The notes beneath the pieces are model-generated. The model did no database searches and was not told where the DNA came from. It saw only the letters and a program-made list of their open reading frames with translations. Shown here in pieces: positions 1-10,340 of a DNA stretch of 64,000 bases. Position numbers and translations under genes: made by a program. Numbering within the stretch: position 1 is the stretch's first letter; the number at the start of each line of letters is the position of its first letter. The DNA comes from Trichobilharzia regenti (Eukaryota > Platyhelminthes > Trematoda > Strigeidida > Schistosomatidae). Location of the stretch: positions 1-64,000 of the forward strand of contig CALYDD020000431.1 in assembly GCA_944472135.2 (NCBI GenBank), given 5' to 3'.

Positions 1-1228
1 TTGCCAGACTGCACACGTGTAAGGTGTATGTCTCATTGATAACACTTCCTTCCGACTGACACACCCGCCACACGTGTTTTCTTCTTCTTCTTCTTCTTCT
101 TCAGTGAAGACGTGGTGGAATGTGCCTGGCTGCCTGCCTGGCTACCTGCCTGCACATGCTATCATGACACCATGCGGTGGGGCATCACATCTCACCTACA
201 CACCATACTGAGGCGATCGATTATCGCCAATCGTAAAATAAATATTTCTTTCAGACAAATTCACACGCCGACAACACACAACACACATCACACCCACCGA
301 GACAACTCCACTCGTACTCACAATCATACACGAAGATAGACAGCCAGCCAGCCAGCCAGCCAGACAGACAGACAGAGAAACACGTACACACTCTGGACAC
401 ATGCGAGTCAACCAAGGTGAAGAGAGGAAGGAAGCAAGGAAGCAAGGAATGAAGGGATGAAGGAACGTGAGAAGGATGGAATGAAGGATGGATGAATATA
501 TGGATTTATGGATTAATGTAGGGATGGATGGATGAATGAGTGGAGGGATTTACGAGAGAAATTGTGTTGTGAGCTGTGTTGTCGACCGATTACTTACCTG
601 GATCTGGTTGACACTTAATCCGGATGAAGTTGACTAACACGTCGGGAGGCAGGTGAGGAGTGTTTAGTGAGAATGTAGTGTGAGATATTGTGACTGTATT
701 ATCTGGCGTATGTGTGTCAGTGTGTATGTGTGTTTGTCTGTTGTTAGTGTGTTGAGTGAGTGTGTGTGGATATGTTGGAATGTGTGTTTGTGGGATATGC
801 ATGACAGTGATGGCAATAGTCGAGATTGTGGACAGATGGCGTTGATTTCGGCTGGTTGAGTGAGGGAAGGGACGGCGTATATATTGTTGGCGAGACGATT
901 GGATGACTGGCAAGGAAAAGTGCGGATGAGGCCTTTGGAGTGATGCAGTCGACGGGATTGAGAGTAGATTGTGTGTCAGGATGTCTGAGAGTATTGGGTG
1001 AGTGTGAGTGTGAGTGTAGAGTGTAGGGCGTGTGTCTGTCTGTCAGATAGGGATTATTGTGCGATGATATGTTTAGTGAGAAAGTGAGTGACATGGTAGT
1101 AGTCAGCCGAGTATGTAAGTTGTGAGTGGATGACGTTTGTGTGTAGACAATGACGACTCAGTTGTTGCTGTTGTGGTGAGTGAGTGAGTGAGTTGAGTGA
1201 GTGAGTGAATGCGAGGTGGCAAACAGGA

Positions 1229-1300
1229 TGTCGCTGCCAGGATTCGAACCTGGGTTAGTGCGGCCACAACGCAATGTCCTAACCACTAGACCACAGCGAC
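1229..1300 (-). tRNA. tRNA-His (anticodon GTG)
   Basis: Read on the minus strand, the 72 bases fold as a complete cloverleaf: a perfect 7-bp acceptor stem (GTCGCTG with CAGCGAC), a 4-bp D stem, an anticodon stem TGCG/CGCA around the loop TTGTGGC (anticodon GTG), a 4-base variable loop, and a 5-bp T stem CCAGG/CCTGG around TTCGAAT. The discriminator is A, as in animal tRNA-His. The A box (TGGTCTAGTGG) and B box (GGTTCGAATCC) match the Pol III consensus exactly. One mismatch lies at the outer pair of the anticodon stem (27-43). No T4 terminator is visible directly downstream. It sits inside a 2.1-kb tandem unit, so a multi-copy tRNA-His cluster is likely. Confidence 0.9.
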
Positions 1301-1574
1301 GCGGACCACACACTCCAATCCACACATTCACTCACTACAACACAAACAACCACACATACAACTCAAACCCACACACAATCACAATCACAATCAATCAATC
1401 AATCAATCAACCAATCAGTCGAACAGACACACACACACACACACCCTAAAATTGAACAACAACAACAACAACAGACAAACAATCAGACAGAGACACACGC
1501 GAATCCAATCAATCCTGACTGCATGGAATCATCACGAAGTCGACTGAAATCATTCTCTATCGAGAAAGAAAGAC

Positions 1575-1715
1575 CAGATTTGCAGTATTAAATAATATCA
1601 TACTATTTCACAGGTTCTCATCAGCTGAAAACCACCTCAAATTACAATGGTCATAAACAACGACATTTCATACTTCATTGTTTGAAAGGTAATAGAGAAA
1701 ACATTATAATAATAT
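1575..1715 (+). repeat. Single arm of a dispersed inverted-repeat element
   Basis: This stretch, from the TTGCAGTATTAAA region through TTTCACAGGTTCTCATCAGC and beyond, resembles the left arm of the inverted-repeat element at 31770-33205 and its duplicate at 53960-55385. Only one arm is present here. No coding content. Confidence 0.55.
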
Positions 1716-2116
1716 AGATGAAGGCATCCCGAATATAAGCATTACATCGAACGACCGATCGATCGACCAGTCAACGACTGTATGGCCACATGAAGTAGTT
1801 AGGTGAGCGACACATCGATTATTTGCAGTACTCTTACCAGTTCACTTCACAGACGGGACACAAACGAAACAGCAGTGCATGTTGATCTTCTCACTGTGAC
1901 GACGCCTGACAACAAGTCGGTCGAATACAAGGCGACACAAGAGTAAGACTTGACTTGCCAACTCTTTTACAATCTAATTCCAGAATGTGCTAGTTATGTG
2001 ATTATTACGAGCGAACGAGTGTGAGCGAGAATCCCTCTGGTAAATGAAACTCTAGCACTCAGTGATATACCAAGTAAACAGACTAAGATTGTATGAATAC
2101 AAGTCAAGTGGAATGA

Positions 2117-3437
2117 TTGCCAGACTGCACACGTGTAAGGTGTATGTCTCATTGATAACACTTCCTTCCGACTGACACACCCGCCACACGTGTATCTTCT
2201 CTTTCATCTTTCATCATCATCATCTCTTCTCTTCTTCTCTTCTTCTCTTCTTCAGTGAAGACGTGGTGGAATGTGCCTGGCTGCCTGCCTGGCTACCTGC
2301 CTGCACATGATATCATGACACCATGCGGTGGGGCATCACATCTCACCTACACACCATACTGAGGCGATCGATTATCGCCAATCGTAAAATAAATATTTCT
2401 TTCAGACAAATTCACACGCCGACAACACACAACACACATCACACCCACCGAGACAACTCCACTCGTACTCACAATCATACACGAAGATAGACAGCCACCA
2501 GCAGCCAGACAGACAGACAGACAGAGAAACACGTACACACTCTGGACACATGCGAGTCAACCAAGGTGAAGAGAGGAAGGAAGCAAGGAAGCAAGGAATG
2601 AAGGGATGAAGGAACGTGAGAAGGATGGAATGAAGGATGGATGAATATATGGATTTATGGATTAATGTAGGGATGGATGGATGAATGAGTGGAGGGATTT
2701 ACGAGAGAAATTGTGTTGTGAGCTGTGTTGTCGACCGATTACTTACCTGGATCTGGTTGACACTTAATCCGGATGAAGTTGACTAACACGTCGGGAGGCA
2801 GGTGAGGAGTGTTTAGTGAGAATGTAGTGTGAGATATTGTGACTGTATTATCTGGCGTATGTGTGTCAGTGTGTATGTGTGTTTGTCTGTTGTTAGTGTG
2901 TTGAGTGAGTGTGTGTGGATATGTTGGAATGTGTGTTTGTGGGATATGCATGACAGTGATGGCAATAGTCGAGATTGTGGACAGATGGCGTTGATTTCGG
3001 CTGGTTGAGTGAGGGAAGGGACGGCGTATATATTGTTGGCGAGACGATTGGATGACTGGCAAGGAAAAGTGCGGATGAGGCCTTTGGAGTGATGCAGTCG
3101 ACGGGATTGAGAGTAGATTGTGTGTCAGGATGTCTGAGAGTATTGGGTGAGTGTGAGTGTGAGTGTAGAGTGTAGGGCGTGTGTCTGTCTGTCAGATAGG
3201 GATTATTGTGCGATGATATGTTTAGTGAGAAAGTGAGTGACATGGTAGTAGTCAGCCGAGTATGTAAGTTGTGAGTGGATGACGTTTGTGTGTAGACAAT
3301 GACGACTCAGTTGTTGCTGTTGTGGTGAGTGATTGAGTGAGTGAGTGAATGCGAGGTGGCAAACAGGATGTCGCTGCCAGGATTCGAACCTGGGTTAGTG
3401 CGGCCACAACGCAATGTCCTAACCACTAGACCACAGC
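2117..3437. repeat. Tandem tRNA-His unit, copy 2 (interrupted)
   Basis: Near-identical repeat of 1-1297. It breaks off inside the tRNA gene where the LTR retrotransposon begins and resumes on the other side at 9011. Confidence 0.93.
3369..3437 (-). pseudogene. tRNA-His copy 2, broken at its 5' end
   Basis: Identical to the tRNA-His at 1229-1300 except that the first three transcribed bases (GTC) are missing and AAA from the element junction stands in their place. Acceptor pairs 1-72, 2-71 and 3-70 are therefore lost, leaving a 4-bp stem. The internal A and B boxes remain, so it could still be transcribed, but correct 5' processing and charging are unlikely. Confidence 0.85.
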
Positions 3438-3450
3438 TTTAGGTATGTAA

Positions 3451-3911
3451 ATCTTTTGGACCTTTCACTCTGTTAACTCAGTTACCCAAATTCAATTAGA
3501 AAATATTGTACCAAATCAGTTTAGTTACGGGAAGAATGTATTAAAATTTGGTTACTTGGGTTTAGAAAGATCCAAAATCCACAATAAACATAATAGACTC
3601 CAGGTGCTGCGGGAGAACTGCTCCAGTACTAATTCTCCAATGTTGACGTTGCCGGAGGTCGACCAAAGTACGTAGGAAGAAACTACGGTGCTCCTGCAAA
3701 AATTTGAGATAGAAAGCAGGTGATTAAAATTGATCGACGGCAGTTGAGATGGTGGAGAAGACGGAGAGTCGAAGGCAGAACTATATATTTATTCAAAACC
3801 CGAGGTAAAGTTCAAAGTACAGAGTTTATGGTTAAAACAAAGTGATGTACAATATGTTCATTTCTTACATAGTAGTAAAATTTGGATAAGTTTATTTTTG
3901 AGGACTCCACA
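3451..3911 (-). repeat. 3' LTR of the Gypsy element
   Basis: Aligns over about 460 bases with 8551-9010, with scattered substitutions. The inner edge starts with TGTGGAGTCC on the minus strand. The outer edge is altered: where the 5' LTR has TGTGGT (plus strand) this copy has ATCTTT, preceded by about 13 bases matching neither the LTR nor the target. Confidence 0.88.
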
Positions 3912-3925
3912 GGGCTCCCCCTCTT
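3912..3925 (-). promoter_or_regulatory. Polypurine tract
   Basis: On the minus strand AAGAGGGGGAG followed by CCC lies immediately before the 3' LTR (TGTGGAGTCC). Its position and purine content fit the plus-strand DNA primer of an LTR retrotransposon. Confidence 0.8.
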
Positions 3926-4368
3926 AGAGGTCCGGAGGACCATCAGTACTGTCCTCGTGGACGATTACATGAATATAAGCAATATAAATAAGGGACAATG
4001 TCAACAATAAGGATAACAAAAAATAACACAACAACAATAAGGATACAAAGTTAGATCAGGATGTATGGAATGCATCCGTGTCGTATAAAGTTTAGCACAT
4101 ACAAGCACATACAGGAATTTAAAAAAAATCAAAACTTGTTATAATTTTAAATAAAAAATTTATGTACATAATAAACCATGACATGTTCGTTAACATTTGT
4201 GAAATTCATATATAAATAGATATATACATATACTTGGTGAATGCGTGTGCTTGCAGTACAGTTAACGAACAGCAAACAATAATACTAATAAATATTAATG
4301 GTTATAATGAAATGAATCTCGACAACAATAGTAATGAGAAGAATGTCTAAATGAGGTTAACGTTTATG
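3926..4368 (-). other. 3' noncoding region of the Gypsy element
   Basis: AT-rich sequence between the end of the integrase frame and the polypurine tract. I see no open reading frame or envelope-like gene in it. Confidence 0.6.
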
Positions 4369-4758
4369 TCAGTCAATAAAATGAACATAGCGGGCAGGTT
4401 TACAGATCTGCCGTCCACTGCGTGTCTGTACAGGGGGAAGAGTGAAGAGCGGGAGAGTTGGAGTTGCATTGACTTTCTGATTGTTTATTGGTGTCGGCGT
4501 TGCTAGTGTTTCATGTTCGCTGTCGGTGTACGCTGGTTTAAGACGGTCGATAGAAACAGTCTCCGGTTTACCATGTTTGTTCAGCGTGAAGTATTTATCG
4601 GTGCGTTTAAGTACTAGAAAAGGACCTTCATATGGATGTTGTAAACCTTTTCTAATGGCATCGACGCGAACAAATACAAATTTGCTAGTGAGTAGATTCT
4701 TATTAACTTGAACTTTCTGAAGTGATTGGCGAGGGGCTACTGGTCGAAGCTGGAGCAT
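4369..4758 (-). CDS. Integrase C-terminal part in a shifted frame (GPF/Y-type module)
   Basis: This frame continues pol after the pol frame stops at 4737; the two overlap by 22 bases. It contains [12 protein letters not shown] and IDRLKPAY, the pattern of the GPF/Y module that ends Ty3/Gypsy integrases, followed by a low-complexity Pro/Thr tail ending in RYVHFID. In relatives this module is fused to the catalytic core, so the break here is best read as a 1-base frameshift mutation that disables this copy. A programmed shift is possible but no slippery heptamer was identified. The first Met is in mid-domain and is not a real start. Confidence 0.7.
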   Translation of the reverse strand: MLQLRPVAPRQSLQKVQVNKNLLTSKFVFVRVDAIRKGLQHPYEGPFLVLKRTDKYFTLNKHGKPETVSIDRLKPAYTDSEHETLATPTPINNQKVNATPTLPLFTLPPVQTRSGRQICKPARYVHFID

Positions 4759-7475
4759 TGCTGGGTAAGGCGGTTGGTGAAGTCGGAGATATTTACTTCA
4801 GTTGAATCATTAGACGGAACTAACTGACCAGGCAATGTGAGGGTAGTACCATACACAAGTTGAGCTGGTGTACATCCCAAATCTTCTTTTACAGTTGATC
4901 GGATACTGAGAAGAACTAATGGTAGGTGTTCACTCCACTTAGATGAGTCAGCTTGTGCCATAAGCGAGCTTTTCAGTTGTCGATGGAAACGTTCCACCAG
5001 ACCATTCGCTGCAGGATGATAAGCTGTAGTGGAGATATGGTTCACTCCAAGGAGTCTCGTAAACTCTCGAAACAGAGTTGATTGAAATTGAGCTCCTCGG
5101 TCTGTTGTAATAGTTGTGGGTACTCCGTAGTTTGACACCCAACGATCTAAGAAAACCAAAGCGATATTTTCTGCAGATATATCGTTGAGTGGACAAGCAA
5201 TAGCCCATCGGGTAAATCGATCAATCGCAGTAAGTATATGAGTAAATCCTCTGGATGGCGGTAATGGTCCAATAATATCTATATGAACGTGTTGAAATCG
5301 TTTATCCGGTAAATTGAACTGTTTTGGAGGTGTGACGGTATGATGATGTACCTTGGATCTTTGACATTGCAAGCATTGGCGGGCCCATTTCCGAATATCG
5401 GAGTTCATCTTGGGCCAAACAAAACGCTCGCTGATTAACTTGACTGTAGCACGCACTCCAGGATGAGACAATGAATGTAGATGTTCAAACAAAGGTTTTC
5501 GACAACTTAGTGGAACAAAAGGTCTATGAACGCCCGTTGAAACGTCGCAGACGATAGTTGTATCAGACAGGGGAATAGGTACATCCTGCAACTGTAGGGA
5601 GGAGTTTCGTCTACAAGTATGGAGTTCGGCGTCATTTTTCTGCAGCTTGGCAATATTGTCTAAGCTAATATCTATCGAAGATAGGTGATTAACGTCACAT
5701 CGAGACAAAGAATCGGCTACGATATTGGAATCTCCTTTGATGAACTGGATGTCTGTTGAGAATTGTGAGATGTAATCCAGTTGTCTGGCTTCTCTCGGAG
5801 AGTGTCTGTCCAACGAAGTGGTGAAAGCATAACAAAGAGGCTTATGGTCGGTTAAGATAGTAAAATGTCGACCTTGTAGTAAGAAGCTGAAATGTTTCAC
5901 TGCTAGGTAGATGGCTAACAGTTCTCTGCCAAAAGTGCTGTAACGAGTTTGCGCAGGTTCCAACTTCTTGGAGAAGAAAGCAAGTGGAGTGATGTCATTA
6001 TTGAACTTTTGTTGTAAAACTGCTCCCACTGCTACCTGCGATGCATCTGTACATAAAATGAGTGAAGCTTCTGGGTTGATATGAGATAACATTACAACGT
6101 TGGATAAGGCATCTTTTGCATTATTAAATGCTGCTTTTGCTTCTTCAGACCACTGAAATTTCTTCGAATTGCATCTAAGTAGGTCGGTCAGTGGCTGAAC
6201 TATGGAGGCACATGATGGAATAAAACGTCGGTAGAAGTTGAACATCCCGAGAAAACGTCTAAGTTTCTTTAAGGAATCAGGTTCGGGAAAGTTCTTAATA
6301 GTTTTTATCTTATCTTCGGTAGGTCTGATGCCTTCGGCAGTTATTCGATGTCCTAAGAATTCAATGGAAGGGGAACCAAAAATACATTTCTTTGGATTGA
6401 TAACAACTCCAAATTGTTCAAACCTTTGAAATAACAGGCTTAAGTGTTGCATATGTTCTTCCATCGATGAGCTGGCAATTAAGACATCGTCGATATATAC
6501 AAAGACGAAATCAAGACCTTGGGTAACTTGGTCCATAAAACGCTGAAATGTTTGAGCAGCATTCTTTAGTCCGAAAGGCATTCTCAAGAATTCGAATAAT
6601 CCAAAAGGCGTGATAATTGCTGTTTTTGCAATGTCTTCTGGAGCGACTGGTATTTGATGATATGCCCTGACCAAGTCAACTTTAGTAAAAATGGTCTTTC
6701 CATGTAAGGTCAAGGAGAAGTCGTGGAGATGAGGTATAGGATAACGGTCTGGGACCGTAGCGTTATTCAAAGCGCGATAATCTCCACATGGTCGCCAGTC
6801 GTGATTAGTTTTAGGTACCATATGCAAAGGTGAAGACCATGGACTGTTAGATGGTCGTATGATGCCTAGCTGCATCATATGTTCGAATTCCGACTTAGCT
6901 GCTGCTAGTTTATCGGGTGGTAACCGTCGTGGACGTGCCTTCACAGGTTGTCCTGTTGTGATGATCTTATGCGTAACTGTATGAGATATATCTTCGACGT
7001 TGTATGATGGTTTAAGGATTTTAGGAAATCGTTGCAATAAAGCAGAGAACATTTCACTCTCCGGCTTTTCTATACAGATGCTATGAACAGAGTAGTCACA
7101 TGTAATACCGTGGATCTTGAGTTGGGTGCAATTGTCAACCAGTTTTTTCTTGCTGATATCAACCAACAGATTGAAGTGACTTAGGAAGTCTGCACCTAGT
7201 ATAGCGTGACGTACGTCAGCTACTATGAAGATCCATGTGAAACGTCGGCGTAGTCCTAAGTTTAAAATCATTGACTGTTCGCCATACGTCTGTATGTTGG
7301 TTTGGTTGGCAGCACGGAGTGAAAGTTTTCCAGGTATTTTGGCTGATCGCCTGGATAGTGAGGGGGGAATAACACTGACCTCGGCGCCTGTATCTACCAG
7401 GAATAATGTGCCGGTAGTCAAATCCCTCACATAGAAAAGGCGACTGGGGTGATTGCCAGTAACAGCCGTCGCCAT
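4737..7475 (-). CDS. pol: Gypsy pol polyprotein: protease, reverse transcriptase, RNase H, integrase
   Basis: A 912-residue open frame. Domains in order: aspartic protease near residues 20-120 with active site [13 protein letters not shown]; reverse transcriptase about 180-370 with catalytic FVYIDDVL; RNase H about 460-590 starting at LCTDAS; integrase zinc domain with the H-X-H / CLQC pattern around 665-715; and a DD(35)E core with the first Asp in HIDIIGP, the second in TTDRGAQF and the Glu in [10 protein letters not shown]. The start ATG overlaps the gag stop in the five bases TAATG, so translation by termination-reinitiation is plausible. It stops early, before the integrase C-terminal module (see 4369-4758). 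The core appears otherwise intact. Confidence 0.93.
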   Translation of the reverse strand: MATAVTGNHPSRLFYVRDLTTGTLFLVDTGAEVSVIPPSLSRRSAKIPGKLSLRAANQTNIQTYGEQSMILNLGLRRRFTWIFIVADVRHAILGADFLSHFNLLVDISKKKLVDNCTQLKIHGITCDYSVHSICIEKPESEMFSALLQRFPKILKPSYNVEDISHTVTHKIITTGQPVKARPRRLPPDKLAAAKSEFEHMMQLGIIRPSNSPWSSPLHMVPKTNHDWRPCGDYRALNNATVPDRYPIPHLHDFSLTLHGKTIFTKVDLVRAYHQIPVAPEDIAKTAIITPFGLFEFLRMPFGLKNAAQTFQRFMDQVTQGLDFVFVYIDDVLIASSSMEEHMQHLSLLFQRFEQFGVVINPKKCIFGSPSIEFLGHRITAEGIRPTEDKIKTIKNFPEPDSLKKLRRFLGMFNFYRRFIPSCASIVQPLTDLLRCNSKKFQWSEEAKAAFNNAKDALSNVVMLSHINPEASLILCTDASQVAVGAVLQQKFNNDITPLAFFSKKLEPAQTRYSTFGRELLAIYLAVKHFSFLLQGRHFTILTDHKPLCYAFTTSLDRHSPREARQLDYISQFSTDIQFIKGDSNIVADSLSRCDVNHLSSIDISLDNIAKLQKNDAELHTCRRNSSLQLQDVPIPLSDTTIVCDVSTGVHRPFVPLSCRKPLFEHLHSLSHPGVRATVKLISERFVWPKMNSDIRKWARQCLQCQRSKVHHHTVTPPKQFNLPDKRFQHVHIDIIGPLPPSRGFTHILTAIDRFTRWAIACPLNDISAENIALVFLDRWVSNYGVPTTITTDRGAQFQSTLFREFTRLLGVNHISTTAYHPAANGLVERFHRQLKSSLMAQADSSKWSEHLPLVLLSIRSTVKEDLGCTPAQLVYGTTLTLPGQLVPSNDSTEVNISDFTNRLTQQCSSFDQ

Positions 7476-8365
7476 TACTGTCTGGCTGGGGAGTTTCCCT
7501 GAGTTGAGTTACCACTGTTGTACATACACGGTCGAACACACTTCAGGGCATTATGCCCATACCTCCTATGATACCAACAAATGTTACGGCTTTGAGACGG
7601 TGTTCTAGAACGTCGTCTAGATCTTGATCGCCGTTGCTTGGATACCGTATGTGACTGGTTCCTTTGTGCTCGAAGCTCAGACACTTCCAGTCGTAAATCT
7701 TGCATTTGAGATGTTAACTGGGAAAGTAACCAAAACATTGGTGCGTCCTTCATAGATGTGGAAGGGCTTGGTGGTACTGCCTCTGTAGACACGCTATTTA
7801 TGCCATTATTTGATAACACATCCATGATATCGTCTGCCATCTTAGCTAATTCTTCAAGGTCTGTCGTCCTAGAAGATATTGTTAGGATTTGTTGAACGTT
7901 TTGTGGTAAACGTTGTAAGAACATCTGACGTAGAATTAACTCATCTACTTTGTGTGACCCAATCAACTGGCGCATATGTCTAAGTAGTTGAGATGGCTTT
8001 TTTGTACCTAGATCACACGAAGTAAGTAGTTGTTGTATGCGTTTCTCATCGGAGAGGGTGGTCCGCTGGATGAGAGCAGCTTTTAGTTTGTCATATTGAG
8101 AGTCTGTAGGTTTGCTGTCTATGACATCGATAACCTCTCGTAGTACTTCCGTGGGAATTGCTGCTAATACGCAACCATACATGGCGATCTGCGACGTAAT
8201 ACCTCGAGCTGCAAACAACTGTTCAATGATTGTGAACCAGACACGTGGTTCAGCCAGATCAAACTGAGGTAGTCTTAAATCCGGCAAGGCGTTAACAGCA
8301 GAGTTCTGTGTCTCTTCGCCTTTATTACCTTCTTCAGCAACAGTGGTACGTTTAGGTGGAGCCAT
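7475..8365 (-). CDS. gag: Gypsy gag (capsid/nucleocapsid)
   Basis: About 296 residues from the Met in MAPPKRTT (8365); an in-frame Met at 8398 gives a hydrophobic leader that I consider untranslated. The middle ([20 protein letters not shown]) resembles the capsid region of Gypsy Gag proteins. An Arg/Ser-rich stretch ([16 protein letters not shown]) precedes the nucleocapsid knuckle [14 protein letters not shown], with spacing C-X2-H-X4-H-X4-C, an unusual CHHC type rather than the standard CCHC. The stop TAA overlaps the pol ATG by one base. Gag binds the RNA and forms the particle in which reverse transcription occurs. Confidence 0.88.
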   Translation of the reverse strand: MAPPKRTTVAEEGNKGEETQNSAVNALPDLRLPQFDLAEPRVWFTIIEQLFAARGITSQIAMYGCVLAAIPTEVLREVIDVIDSKPTDSQYDKLKAALIQRTTLSDEKRIQQLLTSCDLGTKKPSQLLRHMRQLIGSHKVDELILRQMFLQRLPQNVQQILTISSRTTDLEELAKMADDIMDVLSNNGINSVSTEAVPPSPSTSMKDAPMFWLLSQLTSQMQDLRLEVSELRAQRNQSHTVSKQRRSRSRRRSRTPSQSRNICWYHRRYGHNALKCVRPCMYNSGNSTQGNSPARQ

Positions 8366-8498
8366 TGTCAAAAAATATATAAGTATAGAGATATACAAAA
8401 TAGCAAAACTTGTGGTAACAAAAATTAAAGCAATGCGAGTTTATAAGGCCAAAATAGCAACAAAAATGTTCAAAACGAGTTAACTATCGAAACAAAAA

Positions 8499-8539
8499 GG
8501 TTCGAAACGGGTTAACCAAGGTTCGAAACGGGCTCACCA
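8499..8539 (-). promoter_or_regulatory. Primer-binding site, present as two tandem tRNA-3'-end-like motifs
   Basis: The plus strand reads GGTTCGAAACGGGCTCACCA at 8520-8539 and GGTTCGAAACGGGTTAACCA at 8499-8518. Both look like a tRNA T arm plus acceptor strand ending in CCA. The copy nearest the LTR ends 11 bases from it, so it is the likelier primer site. The first 11 bases of its complement (TGGTGAGCCCG) resemble the 3' end of animal tRNA-Trp with one difference, which would fit CsRn1-type elements; the tRNA identity is tentative. A further weaker copy lies near 8468. Confidence 0.65.
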
Positions 8540-8550
8540 AAAAAAATTAT

Positions 8551-9010
8551 TGTGGTGGACCTTTCACTCTGTTAGCTTAGTTACCCAAATTCAAATAGAA
8601 AATAAAGTACCAAATCAGTTTAGTTACGGGAAGAATGTATTAAAGTTTGGTTACTTGGGTTTACAAAGATCCAAAGTCCACAATAAACGTAATAGACTCC
8701 AGGTGCTGCGGGAAGACTGCTCCAGTACTAATTCTCCAATGTTGACGTTGCCGGAGGTCGACCAAAGTACGTAGGAAGAAACTACGGTGCTCCTGCAAAA
8801 ATTTGAGATAGAAAGCAGGTGATTAAAATTGATCGACGGCAGTTGAGATGGTGGAGAAGACGGAGAGTCGAAGGCAGAACTATATATTTATTCAAAACCC
8901 GAGGTAAAGTTCAAAGTACAGAGTTTATGGTTAAAACAAAGTGATGTACAATATGTTCATTATTTACATAGTAGTAAAATTTGGATAAGTTTATTTTTGA
9001 GGACTCCACA
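8551..9010 (-). repeat. 5' LTR of the Gypsy element
   Basis: 460 bases, beginning TG and ending CA on both strands, and matching 3451-3911. On the minus strand it would supply promoter and polyadenylation signals. It is followed directly by the interrupted tandem tRNA unit. Confidence 0.9.
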
Positions 9011-9185
9011 CACACTCCAATCCACACATTCAATCACTACAACACAAACAACCACACATACAACTCAAACCCACACACAATCACAATCACAATCAATCAA
9101 TCAATCAACCAATCAGTCGAACACACACACACACACACCCTAAAAATACAACAACAACAGACAAACAATCAGACAGAGTCACAGA
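9011..9185. repeat. Resumed part of tandem tRNA-His unit, copy 2
   Basis: Matches 1309-1490 (CA-rich and AATC-rich stretch), so it is the other side of the Gypsy insertion. Homology to copy 1 ends near 9185. Confidence 0.85.
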
Positions 9186-9805
9186 CGATTCCGATCCCTC
9201 CTCAATGCATTTTACCTGTCCTTTTTTTAGCTTTTCAAATTCTTGATTAATTTATTTGATGAAGTCGATGGAAATTTCGTGTTTTGAATTCTTCCTTTTA
9301 TTCTTTCTGGAAGCTTTCTTAACTGCATCTCGTTTTTTTTCTTGGCCAATTTGCTAATTTCAAGTAAAATGGATTATATCCTCGTAAGGATTTATATGTT
9401 TTCGTTCGTGAAAATTTCAGTGTTTTCATATCATGATATATCAGACGGGAATGGCCTAATCATCTAACATATAATAATTTCTAAGGGCTCTTCTGTCTAA
9501 TTAGTTTTCGTCAATTTAATTTTCCCGAGAGTTTTTTCATAGGGATTTGATTTTTATTTTAGTTGTTATTAGTATTATTACTACAATTTCGTACTTTATT
9601 CATATTTTCCTCCGTATTTCCTTCAGTAATTTGGCATGTAGCTGCTATAACAACGTTTTACTATTATTATGTAATGTTTATTTTTACTATACTTTTTGTC
9701 GTTTTTGAGTAAATTAGATGCAATATTGTACTGAATGCTGAAAATTCCTTGCTGTTTCATTAGTACTGTTTTTGGAATAAAGTAAATTATCATTATCATT
9801 ATTTG
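9186..9805 (+). mobile_element. LINE 3' end (CR1-like family tail), mostly unidentified
   Basis: The last ~110 bases (about 9700-9805: GATGCAATATTGTA ... GGAATAAAGTAAATTATC then ATT/ATC repeats) match the element tails at 25875-25985 and 44555-44662, the latter lying downstream of a CR1-like reverse-transcriptase fragment. The preceding AT-rich 500 bases carry no recognisable coding sequence. Confidence 0.5.
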
Positions 9806-9879
9806 TTTCAAGTGTAGTAGTGAATTGACATCAAAGAGTAAATGACAGCGGTTCCTTCATGGTGTGGGACTCTAATGTG

Positions 9880-10110
9880 AAATGCCCTCGCGACCTGGAT
9901 TCAAAACCAAGATCTTCCGGTTACAAGGCAAACTCGTCTGCCACTTAAGCCACTGGCAACCGATTCAATAGCCAATGCATGAATTCAAATTTCTACTAAT
10001 TCAAGATTTAGTGCTATCATGAGCTGGCGAAGTTCAACAACATCGCCGCAGAAGTTCAAACGCTTCCTTGACCTTGAGTACATGCTAGTCGTTGGCTAAC
10101 ACCACCTGTC
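9880..10110 (-). mobile_element. Single-arm copy of tRNA-derived SINE family B
   Basis: Carries the diverged head of the family seen at 16740-17290 and 41745-42300 (TTCCGGTTACAAGGCAA, CCACTGG, CGATTCAAT, ATGAATTC). Only one arm is recognisable. Confidence 0.5.
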
Positions 10111-10196
10111 ACTAGCATAACTACAATATCAACACTTTTCACCAACTAAGATGCAAATTTCACCCAGATCACGTCTTTAAGTACTGGTTAATGTTG

Positions 10197-10340
10197 TTAA
10201 TGTTAGGATAAAGGTCATACTTAGGATTCGAATTAGGTTGACGGTTAGGACTAGGTTTGTAATTAGGATTAGTGTAAAATTTAGGGTTAGGGTGAGGATT
10301 AAGTTTAGAGTTACGACTATGGATAGATTTAGAGTTGAGG
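10197..10340 (+). repeat. Degenerate interstitial telomere-like hexamer array
   Basis: 144 bases divide into exactly 24 hexamers in one phase, most one to three changes from TTAGGG, including TTAGGA four times and TTAGGG twice in a row. TTAGGG is the telomere repeat of flatworms and most animals. The open frame on the minus strand with repeated Asn-Pro is a by-product of the 6-bp period. Confidence 0.8.

Larger units (their letters stand above)
1..2116. repeat. Tandem ~2.1-kb unit containing tRNA-His, copy 1
   Basis: The sequence at position 1 recurs at 2117 and stays alignable up to the LTR element at about 3440; the offset is 2116 at first and 2149 further in because copy 2 has a longer TCTTC/TCATC stretch near 2200. 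The unit holds low-complexity tracts (TTC, CAGC/CAGA, GGAT, GTGA and CA repeats), a tRNA-His gene, and about 500 bases without any recognised gene (1580-2116). Open frames in it come from the simple repeats and are not credible proteins. Both edges of the array lie outside the window or are disrupted. Confidence 0.93.
3451..9010 (-). mobile_element. Gypsy (Ty3/Metaviridae) LTR retrotransposon, CsRn1/Boudicca-like
   Basis: A nearly complete LTR retrotransposon of about 5.56 kb on the minus strand: 5' LTR 8551-9010, primer-binding site, gag, pol (protease, RT, RNase H, integrase), polypurine tract and 3' LTR 3451-3911. The gene order PR-RT-RH-IN places it in Ty3/Gypsy. The Gag knuckle C-X2-H-X4-H-X4-C and the tRNA-Trp-like primer site are features I associate with the CsRn1 family (Boudicca in Schistosoma mansoni, Gulliver in S. 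japonicum); that subfamily call is from memory of the family. It lies inside the second tRNA-His unit. No target-site duplication is visible, and the outer edge of the 3' LTR is rearranged. Confidence 0.93.

Noticed and set aside
590..1094. His/Thr/Ser-rich open frames on the minus strand, repeated at 2739-3243
   Set aside because: They arise from GT/GA-rich simple repeats; no domain, and the repeat simply copies them.
1201..1449. Plus-strand frame across the tRNA-His
   Set aside because: It reads through the tRNA gene and CA repeats in the wrong strand; not a protein.
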